DNA of 64,000 nucleotides from Pararhodobacter zhoushanensis (GCF_003990445.1 NZ_REEZ01000002.1:127121-191120); one strand, 5' to 3'; positions 45,774 through 55,628 are shown, counted from the stretch's first letter. Notes: generated from the letters alone by a model not told the origin. Made by a program: numbers and translations.

Positions 45774-46370
45774 ATGTTTTACAAGGATGAGCGCCTCGCG
45801 CTGTTTATCGATGGTGCCAATTTGTTTGCCGCCGGCAAAGCCCTTGGCTTTGACATCGACTACAAATTGCTGCGTCAGGAGTTCATGCGCCGCGGTAAGA
45901 TGCTGCGCGCGTTTTACTACACCGCCTTGCTGGAGAACGACGATTACTCGCCGATTCGCCCGCTCATCGACTGGCTGAACTACAACGGCTACACGATGGT
46001 GACCAAGCCCGCCAAGGAATACACCGATTCCATGGGCCGCCGTAAGGTCAAGGGCAACATGGACATCGAACTGGCCGTGAACGCGATGGAAATCGCGCCC
46101 CGACTCGATCACGCCGTTTTGTTCTCGGGTGACGGCGACTTCCGCCCGCTGGTGGAATCGCTGCAACGTCAGGGCGTTCGCGTCTCGGTCGTCTCGACCA
46201 TCCGCTCGCAGCCGCCGATGATTGCCGATGAGCTGCGCCGTCAGGCCGACAATTTCATCGAGCTGGACGAGTTGCGCGACGTGATCGGCCGCCCGCCGCG
46301 CGAACCGCGTGACATCCGCCCGCGTGAAGAGGCTGCCGCCGAGGACGAAACCTCCCCGTCGCAGGACTGA
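45774..46370 (+). CDS. NYN-domain putative ribonuclease (LabA/DUF88 type)
   Basis: 198 residues. A PIN-like NYN fold with ERLALFIDGANLF (first Asp), GNMDIELAVNAMEIA and HAVLFSGDGDFRPLVESLQ (later acidic residues), the catalytic pattern of LabA-type proteins. The C-terminus ([13 protein letters not shown]) is acidic and disordered. ATG at 45774 follows AAAGGA. The next gene starts inside it in another frame. RNA target unknown. Confidence 0.92.
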   Translation: MFYKDERLALFIDGANLFAAGKALGFDIDYKLLRQEFMRRGKMLRAFYYTALLENDDYSPIRPLIDWLNYNGYTMVTKPAKEYTDSMGRRKVKGNMDIELAVNAMEIAPRLDHAVLFSGDGDFRPLVESLQRQGVRVSVVSTIRSQPPMIADELRRQADNFIELDELRDVIGRPPREPRDIRPREEAAAEDETSPSQD

Positions 46371-46806
46371 CCTTCTGATCGCAGCGCTCGCCGGCCTCTT
46401 CGCCGCCGCCTTCGTGGCGGCGACAGTCCTGCCCTTCCAATCCGAACTGATCTTCGCCGCGCTGCAAGTCGGCGGCATGGCACCTGCGTGGCTGCTGGTC
46501 ATCGTGGCCTCGCTTGGCAACACGCTGGGCACTTTCGTGAATTACTGGCTGGGCCTGCGTCTGGAAACCGCCGGGGCGCATCGCTGGCTCAAGGTGCCCG
46601 ACGCCCAGTTCGCCAAAGCACAACGCTGGTGGGACCGCTGGGGGATCTGGACACTGCTGTTGTCATGGCTGCCCGTCCTCGACCTGACCACCGTCATGGC
46701 CGGTGCCATGCGCACCCCCCTGTGGCAATTCACCCTTCTCGTCGCCCTCGCCAAGACCGGCCGCTATATCGCCCTCGCGCTGATCACCGCCGGCCTGTTC
46801 GGCTGA
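46309..46806 (+). CDS. YqaA-family membrane protein (DedA-like)
   Basis: 165 residues with a GTG start. Membrane segments [42 protein letters not shown] and later [30 protein letters not shown] and [16 protein letters not shown] are SNARE-associated/YqaA marks. With this start the gene overlaps the NYN gene by 62 bases; a GTG at 46324 would shorten the overlap to 47. It ends just before repeat G. Function of the family is unclear. Confidence 0.85.
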   Translation: MTSARVKRLPPRTKPPRRRTDLLIAALAGLFAAAFVAATVLPFQSELIFAALQVGGMAPAWLLVIVASLGNTLGTFVNYWLGLRLETAGAHRWLKVPDAQFAKAQRWWDRWGIWTLLLSWLPVLDLTTVMAGAMRTPLWQFTLLVALAKTGRYIALALITAGLFG

Positions 46807-46905
46807 GCCATTTTCTGTCCCTAAGTATCCACGGGGGTTTCCAAAGGGGGAGCGTGCTCCCCCTTTGGCGAGGGGGTCCGGGGGGCGAGCAGCCCCCCGG
46901 CTTCA
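46807..46905. repeat. Hairpin repeat G after yqaA
   Basis: Tail class ACAGAAAA in inverted orientation (TTTTCTGTCCCTAAGTATCC), then ACGGGGGTTT, a 13-base-pair hairpin CCAAAGGGGGAGC / GCTCCCCCTTTGG (46841-46868) and a GGGGGGCGAGCAGCCCCCC hairpin. Repeat H has the same order with changed stem bases, so both are members of one sub-family. Confidence 0.7.
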
Positions 46906-47003
46906 CCGCAAACAGTGGGGCAAGCAGCCCCCCGGGTTTCGCCCCGAAACGCTGGACCTCACGGCCCTCACGGATTACCTCTGACAAGCAGACGGAGACG
47001 CCC

Positions 47004-47954
47004 ATGATCAAGCCCCCCCTGACCCTCTATCTCGCCGCCCCGCGCGGCTTTTGCGCGGGCGTTGACCGCGCAATCAAGATCGTCGAACTGGCGATCGCCA
47101 AATGGGGCGCGCCGGTCTTTGTGCGCCACGAGATCGTGCACAACAAATTCGTCGTCGACAGTCTGCGCGATCAGGGCGCGGTGTTCGTTGAAGAACTCGA
47201 CGAATGCCCCGACGACCGCCCGGTCATTTTCTCCGCCCACGGCGTGCCCAAATCCGTCCCCAGCGCGGCGCAGGCGCGCAACATGACCTTTGTCGATGCC
47301 ACCTGCCCGCTGGTTTCCAAGGTTCATATCGAAGCCGAGCGCCACTCGGAAAACGGCTTGCAGATGGTGATGATCGGCCACGCCGGCCACCCCGAGACCG
47401 TCGGCACCATGGGCCAGTTGCCGGACGGCGAAGTGCTGCTCGTCGAAACCGTCGCCGATGTCGCCACCATCACCCCGCGCGATCCGGCGAAGCTGGCCTT
47501 CATCACCCAGACCACCCTCTCGGTCGATGATACCGCCGACATCGTCGCCGCCCTGCACGCGCGCTTCCCGGCCATCATCGGCCCGCACAAGGAAGACATC
47601 TGCTACGCCACGACCAACCGGCAAGCGGCGGTCAAGGCGATCGCGGGCAAGATCGACGCGCTGCTGGTCATCGGCGCGCCCAATTCCTCGAACTCCAAGC
47701 GTCTGGTCGAAGTCGGTCGCGCCGCTGGCTGCGATTATTCCCAACTGATCCAGCGCGCGGATGAGATCGACTGGCGCGCCCTCGACGGCATCACGTCGGT
47801 CGGCCTGTCCGCCGGGGCCTCAGCCCCCGAGCGGCTGATCAACGAGGTCATCGACGCCTTCGCCGCCCGCTATGACCTGACCAAGGAAATCGTCGAAACC
47901 GCTGTCGAGAACGTCGAATTCAAAGTCCCCCGCGTGCTGCGAGTGCCCGCATGA
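47004..47954 (+). CDS. ispH: 4-hydroxy-3-methylbut-2-enyl diphosphate reductase IspH
   Basis: 316 residues. The last enzyme of the MEP isoprenoid pathway, with a [4Fe-4S] cluster held by Cys in [18 protein letters not shown] and [28 protein letters not shown] and [11 protein letters not shown] are also standard. ATG at 47004 with GGAGACG upstream; a long upstream extension of the frame runs through repeat G and is rejected. First of five genes linked by small overlaps. Confidence 0.96.
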   Translation: MIKPPLTLYLAAPRGFCAGVDRAIKIVELAIAKWGAPVFVRHEIVHNKFVVDSLRDQGAVFVEELDECPDDRPVIFSAHGVPKSVPSAAQARNMTFVDATCPLVSKVHIEAERHSENGLQMVMIGHAGHPETVGTMGQLPDGEVLLVETVADVATITPRDPAKLAFITQTTLSVDDTADIVAALHARFPAIIGPHKEDICYATTNRQAAVKAIAGKIDALLVIGAPNSSNSKRLVEVGRAAGCDYSQLIQRADEIDWRALDGITSVGLSAGASAPERLINEVIDAFAARYDLTKEIVETAVENVEFKVPRVLRVPA

Positions 47955-48562
47955 GCCCCGAGTTCCTGCTGACCGCCTTCATCGTCTGCCTCGCCCCCGG
48001 CGTCGGCATTATCTACACGCTCTCGACCACGCTGGGCCGCGGCCTGCGCGCCGGGCTTTGGGCGGTGCTGGGGTGCACGCTGGCCACTGCTGTGCATCTC
48101 GGCTTTGCGCTGGCCGGGCTGGCGGCGGTGCTGCAAACCTCGGCGCTTTTGTTCACCACGATCAAATACCTCGGCGTCGCTTATCTGCTTTGGATGGCCT
48201 GGGGCACGCTGCAAGGCACCGGTGCGCTGCAGGTCCAGCCCGACGAAACCCGCCGCTCGCCGCTGTCGCTGGTCGGTCGCGGCATCCTCTTGAACATCCT
48301 CAACCCCAAGCTGCCGATGTTCTTCGTCGCCTTCCTGCCGCAGTTCATTCCCGCCGGTGATCCCCATGCCACCGCCCTGCTGATCCAGCTCGGCCTCGGC
48401 TTTGTCGCCATGACCGCCGCCGTCTTCCTGCTCTACGCCCTCGCCGCTGGCTGGCTGCGCAGCCGCGTACTGGGCTCCGAGCGCGCGATGACATGGATGC
48501 GCCGCGCCTTCGCCGCCTCCTTCGCGGCGCTGGGTGCACGCCTCGCCTTCGAGCGCGCATGA
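47951..48562 (+). CDS. LysE-family exporter, second copy
   Basis: 203 residues with about six membrane segments. [44 protein letters not shown] and [21 protein letters not shown] are LysE/RhtB hallmarks. It overlaps the ispH stop and the next start by four bases each. It is not a duplicate of the exporter at 40384-41007 at the sequence level, only of the family. Substrate unknown. Confidence 0.9.
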   Translation: MSPEFLLTAFIVCLAPGVGIIYTLSTTLGRGLRAGLWAVLGCTLATAVHLGFALAGLAAVLQTSALLFTTIKYLGVAYLLWMAWGTLQGTGALQVQPDETRRSPLSLVGRGILLNILNPKLPMFFVAFLPQFIPAGDPHATALLIQLGLGFVAMTAAVFLLYALAAGWLRSRVLGSERAMTWMRRAFAASFAALGARLAFERA

Positions 48563-49140
48563 GCGACGCGCAGACCCTGTCGGTGTATGACCAGCGCGCG
48601 GCTGACTACGCCGCGATGGCCGACGCGCATCCCGCTCCGGAACTGACCGATTTCATTGCCCGCCTCGCCCCCGGCGCCCGCGTGCTCGATCTGGGCTGCG
48701 GCCCGGGCCGCGACTCGGCCCGCATGGCCGCCGCCGGGCTCAACCCCGATCCCGTCGATGCCTCGCCCCAGATGGTGTCGCTAGCCCGGGCCCAGGGCCT
48801 GCCAGCCCGGCTCGCCAGTTTCGATGACCCGCTGACCGAGCGGTATGATGCTGTCTGGGCCAGCTTCAGCCTGCTTCACGCGCCGCGCGCCGCCCTGCCC
48901 GGCCATCTGGCTGCGATCCATGCCGCGCTGAAACCCAAGGGGCTGTTCTTTTTGGGTCTCAAACTGGGCGAGGGTGAAAAACGCGATGCGCTGGGTCGCT
49001 TTTACACCTATTACACCCGCGACGCGCTGCACGCGCGACTCGCCGATACTGGCTTCACCCTCGTCTCGACCATCGAGCGCCGCGACACCGGCCTCTCGGG
49101 AAGCGAAGACCTTGGAATACTGATCCTGTCCCATGCCTGA
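48559..49140 (+). CDS. Class I SAM-dependent methyltransferase
   Basis: 193 residues. Rossmann motif I is [19 protein letters not shown], followed by [15 protein letters not shown] and [13 protein letters not shown]. It is short for the group, a catalytic core without a cap. Starts in an ATGA overlap with the exporter gene and ends in an eight-base overlap with rnhA. Target molecule unknown. Confidence 0.9.
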   Translation: MSDAQTLSVYDQRAADYAAMADAHPAPELTDFIARLAPGARVLDLGCGPGRDSARMAAAGLNPDPVDASPQMVSLARAQGLPARLASFDDPLTERYDAVWASFSLLHAPRAALPGHLAAIHAALKPKGLFFLGLKLGEGEKRDALGRFYTYYTRDALHARLADTGFTLVSTIERRDTGLSGSEDLGILILSHA

Positions 49141-49585
49141 ACTCTACGCCTGGACCGATGGTGCCTGCAGCGGAAACCCCGGCCCCGGCGGCTGGGGCGT
49201 GCTGATGCGCGCCATGGATAACGATATCGTCGTCAAGGAGCGCACCCTTCAGGGCGGCGAAGCCGATACCACCAACAACCGCATGGAGCTGATGGCGGCC
49301 ATCGCCGCGCTTGAAACGCTGACCCGACCGACCGAGCTGACCATCACCACCGACTCGGCCTATGTGAAGAACGGCGTCACCCAGTGGATTCACGGCTGGA
49401 AGCGCAACGGCTGGAAGACGGCCAGCAAGCAGCCGGTCAAGAATGTCGAACTCTGGCAACGCCTTGATGCCGCGCAAAAGCAACATCAGGTGACGTGGAA
49501 ATGGATCAAGGGCCACGCCGGCCACGCCGAGAACGAGCGCGCCGATGAACTGGCCCGCGCCGGCATGGCCCCTTTCAAGCCATGA
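49133..49585 (+). CDS. rnhA: Ribonuclease HI
   Basis: 150 residues. It removes RNA from RNA-DNA hybrids. Catalytic carboxylates are in [38 protein letters not shown] and [11 protein letters not shown], with the basic substrate-handle region [16 protein letters not shown] between them. Normal length. Overlaps both neighbours. Confidence 0.96.
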   Translation: MPELYAWTDGACSGNPGPGGWGVLMRAMDNDIVVKERTLQGGEADTTNNRMELMAAIAALETLTRPTELTITTDSAYVKNGVTQWIHGWKRNGWKTASKQPVKNVELWQRLDAAQKQHQVTWKWIKGHAGHAENERADELARAGMAPFKP

Positions 49586-50211
49586 GTCTGCTGGTGGTGC
49601 TCGACTACCTGTCGGTCTTCATCTTCGCGCTAACCGGCGCGCTGGTGGCGAGCCGCGCGCAGCTGGACCTTCTGGGTTTCCTGTTCATCGCCTCGCTGAC
49701 GGCGGTGGGCGGCGGCACGGTCCGCGACCTGCTTGTGAACCGCGAGGTCGTCTTCTGGATCGCCAACCCGTGGTACATCGGCACCGCCTGTGTGGCTGCC
49801 GTGCTGGTGTTCTTCACCGCGCATCTGCTGGAGAACCGCCGCCGGGCCATTGATTGGCTCGACGCGGGCGCGCTGGCCGTTGCCGTCCCTGCGGGGGTCG
49901 GGGTTGCGCTGAACCTCGGCCATGGCCCCGCCGTGGTGGTGATCATGGGCATGATGACCGGGGCCTTTGGAGGGCTGATGCGTGACGTCGTTTGCAACGA
50001 GGTGCCGCTGGTGTTGCGTCAGGGCGAACTCTACCTCTCCGCTGCTTTCGCCGGTGCGCTGGTTGCACTCGCCGTCCGCTTTGCCATCGGGCCGACGCCC
50101 CTCGCCCTGCTCGCCTGTGCCGTGGTGACGTTCCTGTTGCGCGCAGGCTCCATGGCCTTCGGCTGGAAGCTCCCGGTCTACAAATCCCGCCCGCCGCGCA
50201 ACCGCATGTAG
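49582..50211 (+). CDS. YicG/TRIC-type membrane protein (UPF0126)
   Basis: 209 residues with seven membrane segments. Two repeats of the half-family ([20 protein letters not shown], then [17 protein letters not shown], and [23 protein letters not shown]) are the UPF0126/TRIC signature. Prokaryotic TRIC homologues are monovalent cation channels; some YicG proteins have been tied to glycine uptake. Last gene of the ispH unit. Confidence 0.92.
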   Translation: MSLLVVLDYLSVFIFALTGALVASRAQLDLLGFLFIASLTAVGGGTVRDLLVNREVVFWIANPWYIGTACVAAVLVFFTAHLLENRRRAIDWLDAGALAVAVPAGVGVALNLGHGPAVVVIMGMMTGAFGGLMRDVVCNEVPLVLRQGELYLSAAFAGALVALAVRFAIGPTPLALLACAVVTFLLRAGSMAFGWKLPVYKSRPPRNRM

Positions 50212-50282
50212 CCGCCGGGGCTTGACTTGCCCGCCCCACACCCCCACATCACATTCAACCCGATGAATGCGTGAGGCTCCCC

Positions 50283-50729
50283 ATGTCCAGCAAGATCCGC
50301 CTGACCTGCCCTGACTGCGGCCAGACCAACCAGTTCCCCGCCGACAAGGCCGCCGCCGCGCCCAAATGCGGGATCTGCGGCCATGCGCTCAACGACGGCA
50401 AAGTCGCAAAGCTCGATCTCAAGACGCTGGAAAAGATGGCGAAGAACGATGACCTGCCGCTGCTGGTCGACTTCTGGGCACCGTGGTGCGGCCCCTGCCG
50501 CCAGATGGCCCCCGAGTTTGAAAAGGCCGCGCGCCAGCTCTCGCCCCGCGTCAGGCTCGCCAAGATCGACACCCAGTCGAACCCGGACGCCACCGTGCGC
50601 TACAACATCCGCGGCATCCCCGCCTTTATCCTCTTTCATCGCGGCCGCGAAGTCGCCCGCCTTGCCGGCGCACGCCCGGCCGCCGACCTGATCCGCTTCG
50701 TGGAAGAAAAGCTCACGCTGGTCGGCTGA
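50283..50729 (+). CDS. trxC: Thioredoxin 2 (TrxC) with N-terminal zinc ribbon
   Basis: 148 residues. The N-terminal zinc motif is CPDCGQ...CGICG (residues about 9-36), then the thioredoxin domain with active site FWAPWCGPCRQMAP and the cis-proline IRGIPAFILF. This layout is TrxC, a zinc-binding thioredoxin active under oxidative stress. ATG at 50283 has GAGG upstream. Followed by repeat H. Confidence 0.94.
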   Translation: MSSKIRLTCPDCGQTNQFPADKAAAAPKCGICGHALNDGKVAKLDLKTLEKMAKNDDLPLLVDFWAPWCGPCRQMAPEFEKAARQLSPRVRLAKIDTQSNPDATVRYNIRGIPAFILFHRGREVARLAGARPAADLIRFVEEKLTLVG

Positions 50730-50742
50730 CCCCCGCGCCTGC

Positions 50743-50840
50743 ACATTTTCTGTCTCTCAATATCCACGGGGTTTCCAAAGGGGCCCGTGGGCCCCTTTGG
50801 CGAGGGGAGCTCGAGGGGGCGAGCAGCCCCCTCGACCCCA
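50743..50840. repeat. Hairpin repeat H between convergent trxC and potC-like gene
   Basis: TTTTCTGTCTCTCAATATCC (tail class ACAGAAAA, inverted), ACGGGGTTT, hairpin CCAAAGGGGCCC / GGGCCCCTTTGG (50775-50800), then a GAGGGGGCGAGCAGCCCCCTC hairpin. Same order as repeat G, with compensating base changes in the stem. Confidence 0.7.
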
Positions 50841-50844
50841 CCGC

Positions 50845-51696
50845 TTAACCCGGGCTCATGCCCCGCATCCTCTCATTCCGCCGCCGCAGCACTTCCAGTG
50901 TCGCCAGCAGGATGATCGACAGCGCCACCATCAGCGTCGCCACCGCCAGAATCGTCGGCGAGATCTGTTCGCGCAGCCCCAGGAACATCTGCCACGGCAG
51001 CGTCTGCTGCGCCGCCGAGCCGACGAAGATCACCACCACCACCTCATCGAACGAGGTGATGAAGGCGAAGAGAGCCCCCGAAATCACGCCCGGCAGGATC
51101 AACGGCAGCTGGACCTTGAAGAAGGTCTTCAGCGGCCCCGCCCCCATCGACGCCGCCGCCCGCGTCAGCGAGCGGTCGAAACCGACCAGTGTCGCGGTCA
51201 CGGTGATGATGACGAAGGGAATGCCCAGGATCGCGTGGGCCAGCACGACGCCCCAATAGGTGCCCTGCAAGCCAATGGCGGAAAAGAAGAAATACATCCC
51301 CGCCGCCGAGATGATCAGCGGCACGATCATCGGCGAGATCAGGATCGCCATGATCGCGCGTTTGAAGGGGACGTGGCTCTGGCTCAGGCCAATTGCGGCC
51401 AATGTGCCCAGACTGACGGAAATCAGCGTCGCCATGGGCGCGATGGTCAGCGAGTTGCGCGTCGCCAGTTGCCAGTCGGGGTTGGTGAAGAAATCGAAAT
51501 AATGGCGCAGCGAATACCCCGCCGGGTCCAGCGCCAGCATCTCGGGGGTAAAGGTGAAGTAGTTCTGCGCGTTGAAGCTGAGCGGAATGATCACCAGAAT
51601 CGGGAACATCAGGTAGAAAAAGATCAGCCCGCAGATCACCCGGAACGCATAGTACCAGACCCGTTGCAGCGGCGTCGCATAGATGGGAAGTGCCAT
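50845..51696 (-). CDS. potC: ABC transporter permease, PotC type
   Basis: 283 residues with six membrane segments and the EAA loop (ASMGAGPLKTFFKVQLPLILPGV). N-terminal hydrophobic segment FRVICGLIFFYLMFPILVII. With the genes upstream it forms a spermidine/putrescine-type importer. Last gene of the four-gene unit, starting six bases after potB. Ends before repeat H. Confidence 0.92.
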   Translation of the reverse strand: MALPIYATPLQRVWYYAFRVICGLIFFYLMFPILVIIPLSFNAQNYFTFTPEMLALDPAGYSLRHYFDFFTNPDWQLATRNSLTIAPMATLISVSLGTLAAIGLSQSHVPFKRAIMAILISPMIVPLIISAAGMYFFFSAIGLQGTYWGVVLAHAILGIPFVIITVTATLVGFDRSLTRAAASMGAGPLKTFFKVQLPLILPGVISGALFAFITSFDEVVVVIFVGSAAQQTLPWQMFLGLREQISPTILAVATLMVALSIILLATLEVLRRRNERMRGMSPG

Positions 51697-51702
51697 GTCT
51701 GA

Positions 51703-52968
51703 TTACCCCAGCTTCACGTTGTCGATGCCGACCACACGGTCATACACCCAGTAGAGCACCATCACCGCAACCAGCAGGATCGTCCCCAGCGCCCCCACCA
51801 GTCCCCAGTTGCCCGAGACATACCACTGGTGCGCAATCCGGTTCGAGATGAACATCCCCGAGGGGCCGCCCACCAGTTCCGGCGTGATGTAATAGCCAAC
51901 GGCCATGATGAAGACGAGGATCGCGCCCGCGCCGATACCGGGGATGGATTGCGGGAAATACACGCGCCAAAACGCCGTCCAGTCATTCGCACCCAGCGAT
52001 TTCGCTGCACGGACATAGGTTGGCGGGATGGTCTTCATCACCGAATAAAGCGGCAGGATCATGAAGGGCAGCAGGATATGCGTCATCGCGATGATCACGC
52101 CGAACTTGTTGTTGACCATCTGAAAGCGGTTGTCATCCGCGATGATATGCGCCGAGACTAGGATCTGGTTGATCACGCCCTGATCCTGCAACAGCACCTT
52201 CCACGACGACGTCCGAACCAGAAGCGAGGTCCAGAAAGGCAGCAGAACCAGGATCAGCAACAGGTTGGCGTTGCGCTCTTTGATGTTCGCCAGCAAGAAG
52301 GCCACCGGATAACCCAGCAGCAGCGCCAGAAAGCAGATCAGCCCGGACATCCACGCGGTACGCCAGAACAGCATCTGATGCAGCGACTGGTTGTCGGGCA
52401 TCGGCTCGATATGGCCAGAGACCATCGTGTAATCGACCGCTGCCAGATAGTAGCCGCCGGTCAGTGTGCTGGAATAAGCCTTGAGCGCGCGCCACGTGTC
52501 CAGATCGCCCCAGTTGCGGTGCAGATCGATCATGCGCTCGCGGAACGGGCCGTCGGTTTCCAGATCCCACCCCGGGACTTCCCGCTGGGCACGGCGGACC
52601 ATGGTGGTAAAGCCTGCGGCCTCGAAATTCATCCGGCGCGCGACGTTCAGCGCCGTGCGCTCGGGAATGGCGACCTGCAGATCCTCGACCAGCGCGCGGA
52701 ACACGGATTCGGGCGGCAGCTCGGTGCTGTCAACGTCCCAGACATCCAGTGCCGAAACGGTGTTGGGCAGGATTTCCTCGACGATGCCGTTCTCGACCGA
52801 GCGGAACAGCATCGAGGCGATGGGCATCAGGAAACCCAGACAAATAAAAATCAGCAAGGGAGCGATCAGCAGCAAGGCGCGGGCCTTCTGGCGTCTGAGC
52901 GCGCGGCCAAGCGAGCGCTTGAGCGGCTCGCCTCCGCGCATGTCCTGGCTGGCGGTATCGGTGGTCAT
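51703..52968 (-). CDS. potB: ABC transporter permease, PotB type, with enlarged periplasmic loop
   Basis: 421 residues. The first membrane segment is LLLIAPLLIFICLGFLMPIAS, followed by an unusually large loop (about residues 55-205) before the second; then five more segments with the EAA loop AAKSLGANDWTAFWRVYFPQSIPGI. Standard PotB is nearer 280-300 residues, so the loop accounts for the extra length, as in some alphaproteobacterial relatives. A strong hairpin separates it from potD. Confidence 0.92.
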   Translation of the reverse strand: MTTDTASQDMRGGEPLKRSLGRALRRQKARALLLIAPLLIFICLGFLMPIASMLFRSVENGIVEEILPNTVSALDVWDVDSTELPPESVFRALVEDLQVAIPERTALNVARRMNFEAAGFTTMVRRAQREVPGWDLETDGPFRERMIDLHRNWGDLDTWRALKAYSSTLTGGYYLAAVDYTMVSGHIEPMPDNQSLHQMLFWRTAWMSGLICFLALLLGYPVAFLLANIKERNANLLLILVLLPFWTSLLVRTSSWKVLLQDQGVINQILVSAHIIADDNRFQMVNNKFGVIIAMTHILLPFMILPLYSVMKTIPPTYVRAAKSLGANDWTAFWRVYFPQSIPGIGAGAILVFIMAVGYYITPELVGGPSGMFISNRIAHQWYVSGNWGLVGALGTILLVAVMVLYWVYDRVVGIDNVKLG

Positions 52969-53031
52969 CGCGTCGTCCCCCTGGGGTGCCGGTCCCCGTC
53001 TTTTTGCGGGAAGCCGGTCTGGTCAATGCGA

Positions 53032-53059
53032 AGGGCCGGCCCCGGATGGGGCCGGCCCT
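53032..53059 (-). promoter_or_regulatory. Intra-operon hairpin after potD
   Basis: Perfect 12-base-pair stem AGGGCCGGCCCC / GGGGCCGGCCCT with a four-base loop, a few bases beyond the potD stop on the transcribed strand. No T-run, so not a full terminator. Placed to protect the binding-protein message and reduce downstream permease expression, as in other ABC operons. Confidence 0.7.
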
Positions 53060-53066
53060 CAAAGTC

Positions 53067-54170
53067 TTACTGAGCCAGCCAAGCCTGGAAGCGGGCGTCG
53101 ATCTCGTCGCGGTAGTCAGCCCACCACAGGTAGTTGGTCACGAAGGCACCGGTCATGTTGGCCGGATCGGTCGGCATATGCGGGGCCATTTCGATGCCCA
53201 GCGTTTCATGCTGACCCACCAGCGGTGCCGACGAGGCACGGGCCGGACCATACGAGATGTACTTGGCCTGATCGGCCAGACGCTGGGTGTCGGTCGCGAA
53301 ATAGAGGAAGTCCATCACGCGGGCCAGACGATCCTCGGGCAGACCGGCGGGAACGACCCAACCGTCAATGTCGAGCATCTGGTAACCCCAGGCCATGCCG
53401 ATCGGCTGGTCCTGCTCGGCGATCGCCGAGAACAGACGACCGTTATAGGTCGAGCCCATGAAGATCTCGCCATCGGCCAGCAGCTGCGGCACTTCGGCGG
53501 CAGCCGACCACCAGATGGTCTCGTCCTTGATGGTGTCGAGCATGGCAAACGCACGCTCAAGACCTTCTTCGGTCTCCAGCATCGCGTAGACTTCTTCATA
53601 GGGCACGCCGTCGCACAGCAGCGCCCATTCCATGTTGCCGACCGGACGACGGTTCAGCGCACGGCGGCCCGGATAGGTTTCCAGATCGAAGACCGCGCAG
53701 GCGTCGGTCGGGGCATCGACGCCCTCGGGCACCATGTCGGTGCGATAGCCGAAGGTCGTCGAGAAGACGATCTGCGGGATAAAGCACTCGGACACGATCA
53801 TCGGGCCAAAGTCGACCGAGGCCAGCGTGCCATCGGGCGCAGCAGCCAGCTGCTCGTCGTGGTTGATCGGCATCGCCAGACCTTCATCGCACAGACGCAG
53901 CGAGTCCGCGGCTTCAACGTCGACCAGATCCCAGGTCACGTTGTTCGCTTCGGTCATCGCCCGCAGACGCGCAACGGCATCGGCCGAGCTTTCGTCGGTG
54001 ATGATGTTGATGTCCGAATGCATCGCCAGATACGGCGTGAAATAGGCATTGGTTTGCGACGACTGATAGGCGCCGCCCCAGGAAACGATGGTCATGTCTT
54101 CGGCAGCGACGCTGCCGGCGCTCAGTGCGAGGATGCCAACGGCACCTTTCAGAACGGTGGTGATTTTCAT
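53067..54170 (-). CDS. potD: Periplasmic polyamine-type ABC substrate-binding protein, PotD/PotF type
   Basis: 367 residues. Signal peptide MKITTVLKGAVGILALSAGSVAAE, then MTIVSWGGAYQSSQTNAYFTPY, the start of family 1/8 binding proteins of the PotD/PotF group; DLVDVEAADSLRLCDEGLA and EIFMGSTYNGRL follow. It delivers ligand to PotBC. Conserved polyamine-binding acids cannot be checked by eye, so spermidine, putrescine or another small cation remain possible. Confidence 0.92.
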   Translation of the reverse strand: MKITTVLKGAVGILALSAGSVAAEDMTIVSWGGAYQSSQTNAYFTPYLAMHSDINIITDESSADAVARLRAMTEANNVTWDLVDVEAADSLRLCDEGLAMPINHDEQLAAAPDGTLASVDFGPMIVSECFIPQIVFSTTFGYRTDMVPEGVDAPTDACAVFDLETYPGRRALNRRPVGNMEWALLCDGVPYEEVYAMLETEEGLERAFAMLDTIKDETIWWSAAAEVPQLLADGEIFMGSTYNGRLFSAIAEQDQPIGMAWGYQMLDIDGWVVPAGLPEDRLARVMDFLYFATDTQRLADQAKYISYGPARASSAPLVGQHETLGIEMAPHMPTDPANMTGAFVTNYLWWADYRDEIDARFQAWLAQ

Positions 54171-54259
54171 GTTATAGTTCTCCCTAGTCGAACTTACCCG
54201 CTGTTGTCACAAACCGTCCTGCGGGCCCAGACGGCAAGAGATACCTGTGCGCCCTGCCC

Positions 54260-55357
54260 TCAGGCGTCGAGCGCGCGGCAATCTTCTGGGCGCCATCCGA
54301 TGCGGATCTTGTCGCCCGCCGCAAGCCTGCGCTGGTCCTGCGCGTTGCGGTATTTCATGACGAAATCGTCGCGCCCGGCCACTTTCAGCCGGAAACGGAA
54401 CGTGTCGCCCATATAGATGAATTCGAGCACCTCGGCATCGACCAGATGGGCATCGGGGTGCAGGCGCTCGGGGTTGGATTCGACCCGCTCAGGCCGGATC
54501 GACACGCGGGTGCGTTCGCCCACCGAGCTGACGTTCACCGGCTGCGCATCAACCAGCGTGCCGTCGTCCAGACGGACGGTGCAATGCTCGCCCTTGATGG
54601 TTTCGACCACGCCGTCCAGCTTGTTGTTTTCGCCAATGAACTGCGCGACGAAGCTGTTTTCCGGCCGCTCGTACAGATCTTCGGGCGGCGCAAGCTGCTG
54701 GATGCGGCCGTCGTTGAACACGGCAACCCGGTCCGACATTGTCAGCGCCTCGGTCTGGTCATGCGTCACGTAGACCGTGGTGATGCCCAGCGTATGCGCC
54801 AGATTGGTGATCTCGAACTGCATGTGTTCGCGCAGCTGCTTGTCCAGCGCGCCCAGCGGCTCGTCCATCAGCACCAGCTCGGGCTCGAACACCAGCGCGC
54901 GCGCCAGTGCGACGCGCTGTTGCTGGCCACCGGACAGTTGGGCCGGGCGGCGGTTGGCAAAGCTGACCATCTGCACCATGTCCAGCGCGCGGGTGATCTT
55001 GGCTTCGCGCTCGGACTTGCCAAGCCCCCGCACTTCCAAGGGAAAGGACAGGTTTTCAGCAATCGTCATGTGCGGAAAAAGCGCGTAGTTCTGAAACACC
55101 ATGCCAATCCCGCGCTTGTGCGGCGGGATGTTGTTGATGGGCTTGCCGTCGAGAAGGATCTCGCCATGCGTGGCGGTCTCGAAGCCTGCGAGCATCATAA
55201 GGCAAGTTGTCTTGCCCGAGCCCGACGGGCCCAACATGGTGAGAAATTCACCTTTGGGCATACTGAGGTTCAGATCTTTGACAACGAGGATCTCGCCGTC
55301 ATAGCTTTTCTGCACGCGATCAAAGACGACGAATCCGTCGGCGCGGGCTTGAGACAC
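54260..55357 (-). CDS. potA: ABC transporter ATP-binding protein, PotA type
   Basis: 365 residues. Walker A LGPSGSGKTTCLMMLAG, signature LSGGQQQRVALARAL, Walker B LVLMDEPLGALD and the switch His in YVTHDQTEA, then a C-terminal TOBE domain. First gene of the potA-potD-potB-potC unit. An AT-rich promoter region with a palindrome lies upstream (55400-55417). Confidence 0.95.
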   Translation of the reverse strand: MSQARADGFVVFDRVQKSYDGEILVVKDLNLSMPKGEFLTMLGPSGSGKTTCLMMLAGFETATHGEILLDGKPINNIPPHKRGIGMVFQNYALFPHMTIAENLSFPLEVRGLGKSEREAKITRALDMVQMVSFANRRPAQLSGGQQQRVALARALVFEPELVLMDEPLGALDKQLREHMQFEITNLAHTLGITTVYVTHDQTEALTMSDRVAVFNDGRIQQLAPPEDLYERPENSFVAQFIGENNKLDGVVETIKGEHCTVRLDDGTLVDAQPVNVSSVGERTRVSIRPERVESNPERLHPDAHLVDAEVLEFIYMGDTFRFRLKVAGRDDFVMKYRNAQDQRRLAAGDKIRIGWRPEDCRALDA

Positions 55358-55399
55358 GTATGCTTCCCCCTGATGGAAGTTTTTGTTTTTATGTGTGTT

Positions 55400-55417
55400 T
55401 GCGTATATTTTTACGCA
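55400..55417. promoter_or_regulatory. Palindrome TGCGTA-N6-TACGCA upstream of potA
   Basis: Six-base arms around TATTTT in the AT-richest stretch of the window, about 43-60 bases before the potA start. It may be an operator overlapping the promoter. The rest of 55358-55628 shows no gene. Confidence 0.45.
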
Positions 55418-55628
55418 TTATTGGTGCCTCAAGTTAAAGCAAGGCACTGACCGTATTTCAACCCATTATCGAGGAACGGCCACATGGGGAGGGTCAAAGG
55501 CGACAAATGGCGCGTGAATCGCGTCCTGTGCAGGAGAATGGCCTCATGAAGCATCGTTTCACAGGCGTTTGACCTTCGAGACAGGCTCGGGTCGGGTCCC
55601 CGGAGGGTTTTTCTCTGCAAGGGGAAAA

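Noticed and set aside
46488-47003. 172-codon upstream extension of ispH
   Set aside because: It runs through the YqaA gene in another frame and through repeat G; the ATG at 47004 gives the normal IspH start.
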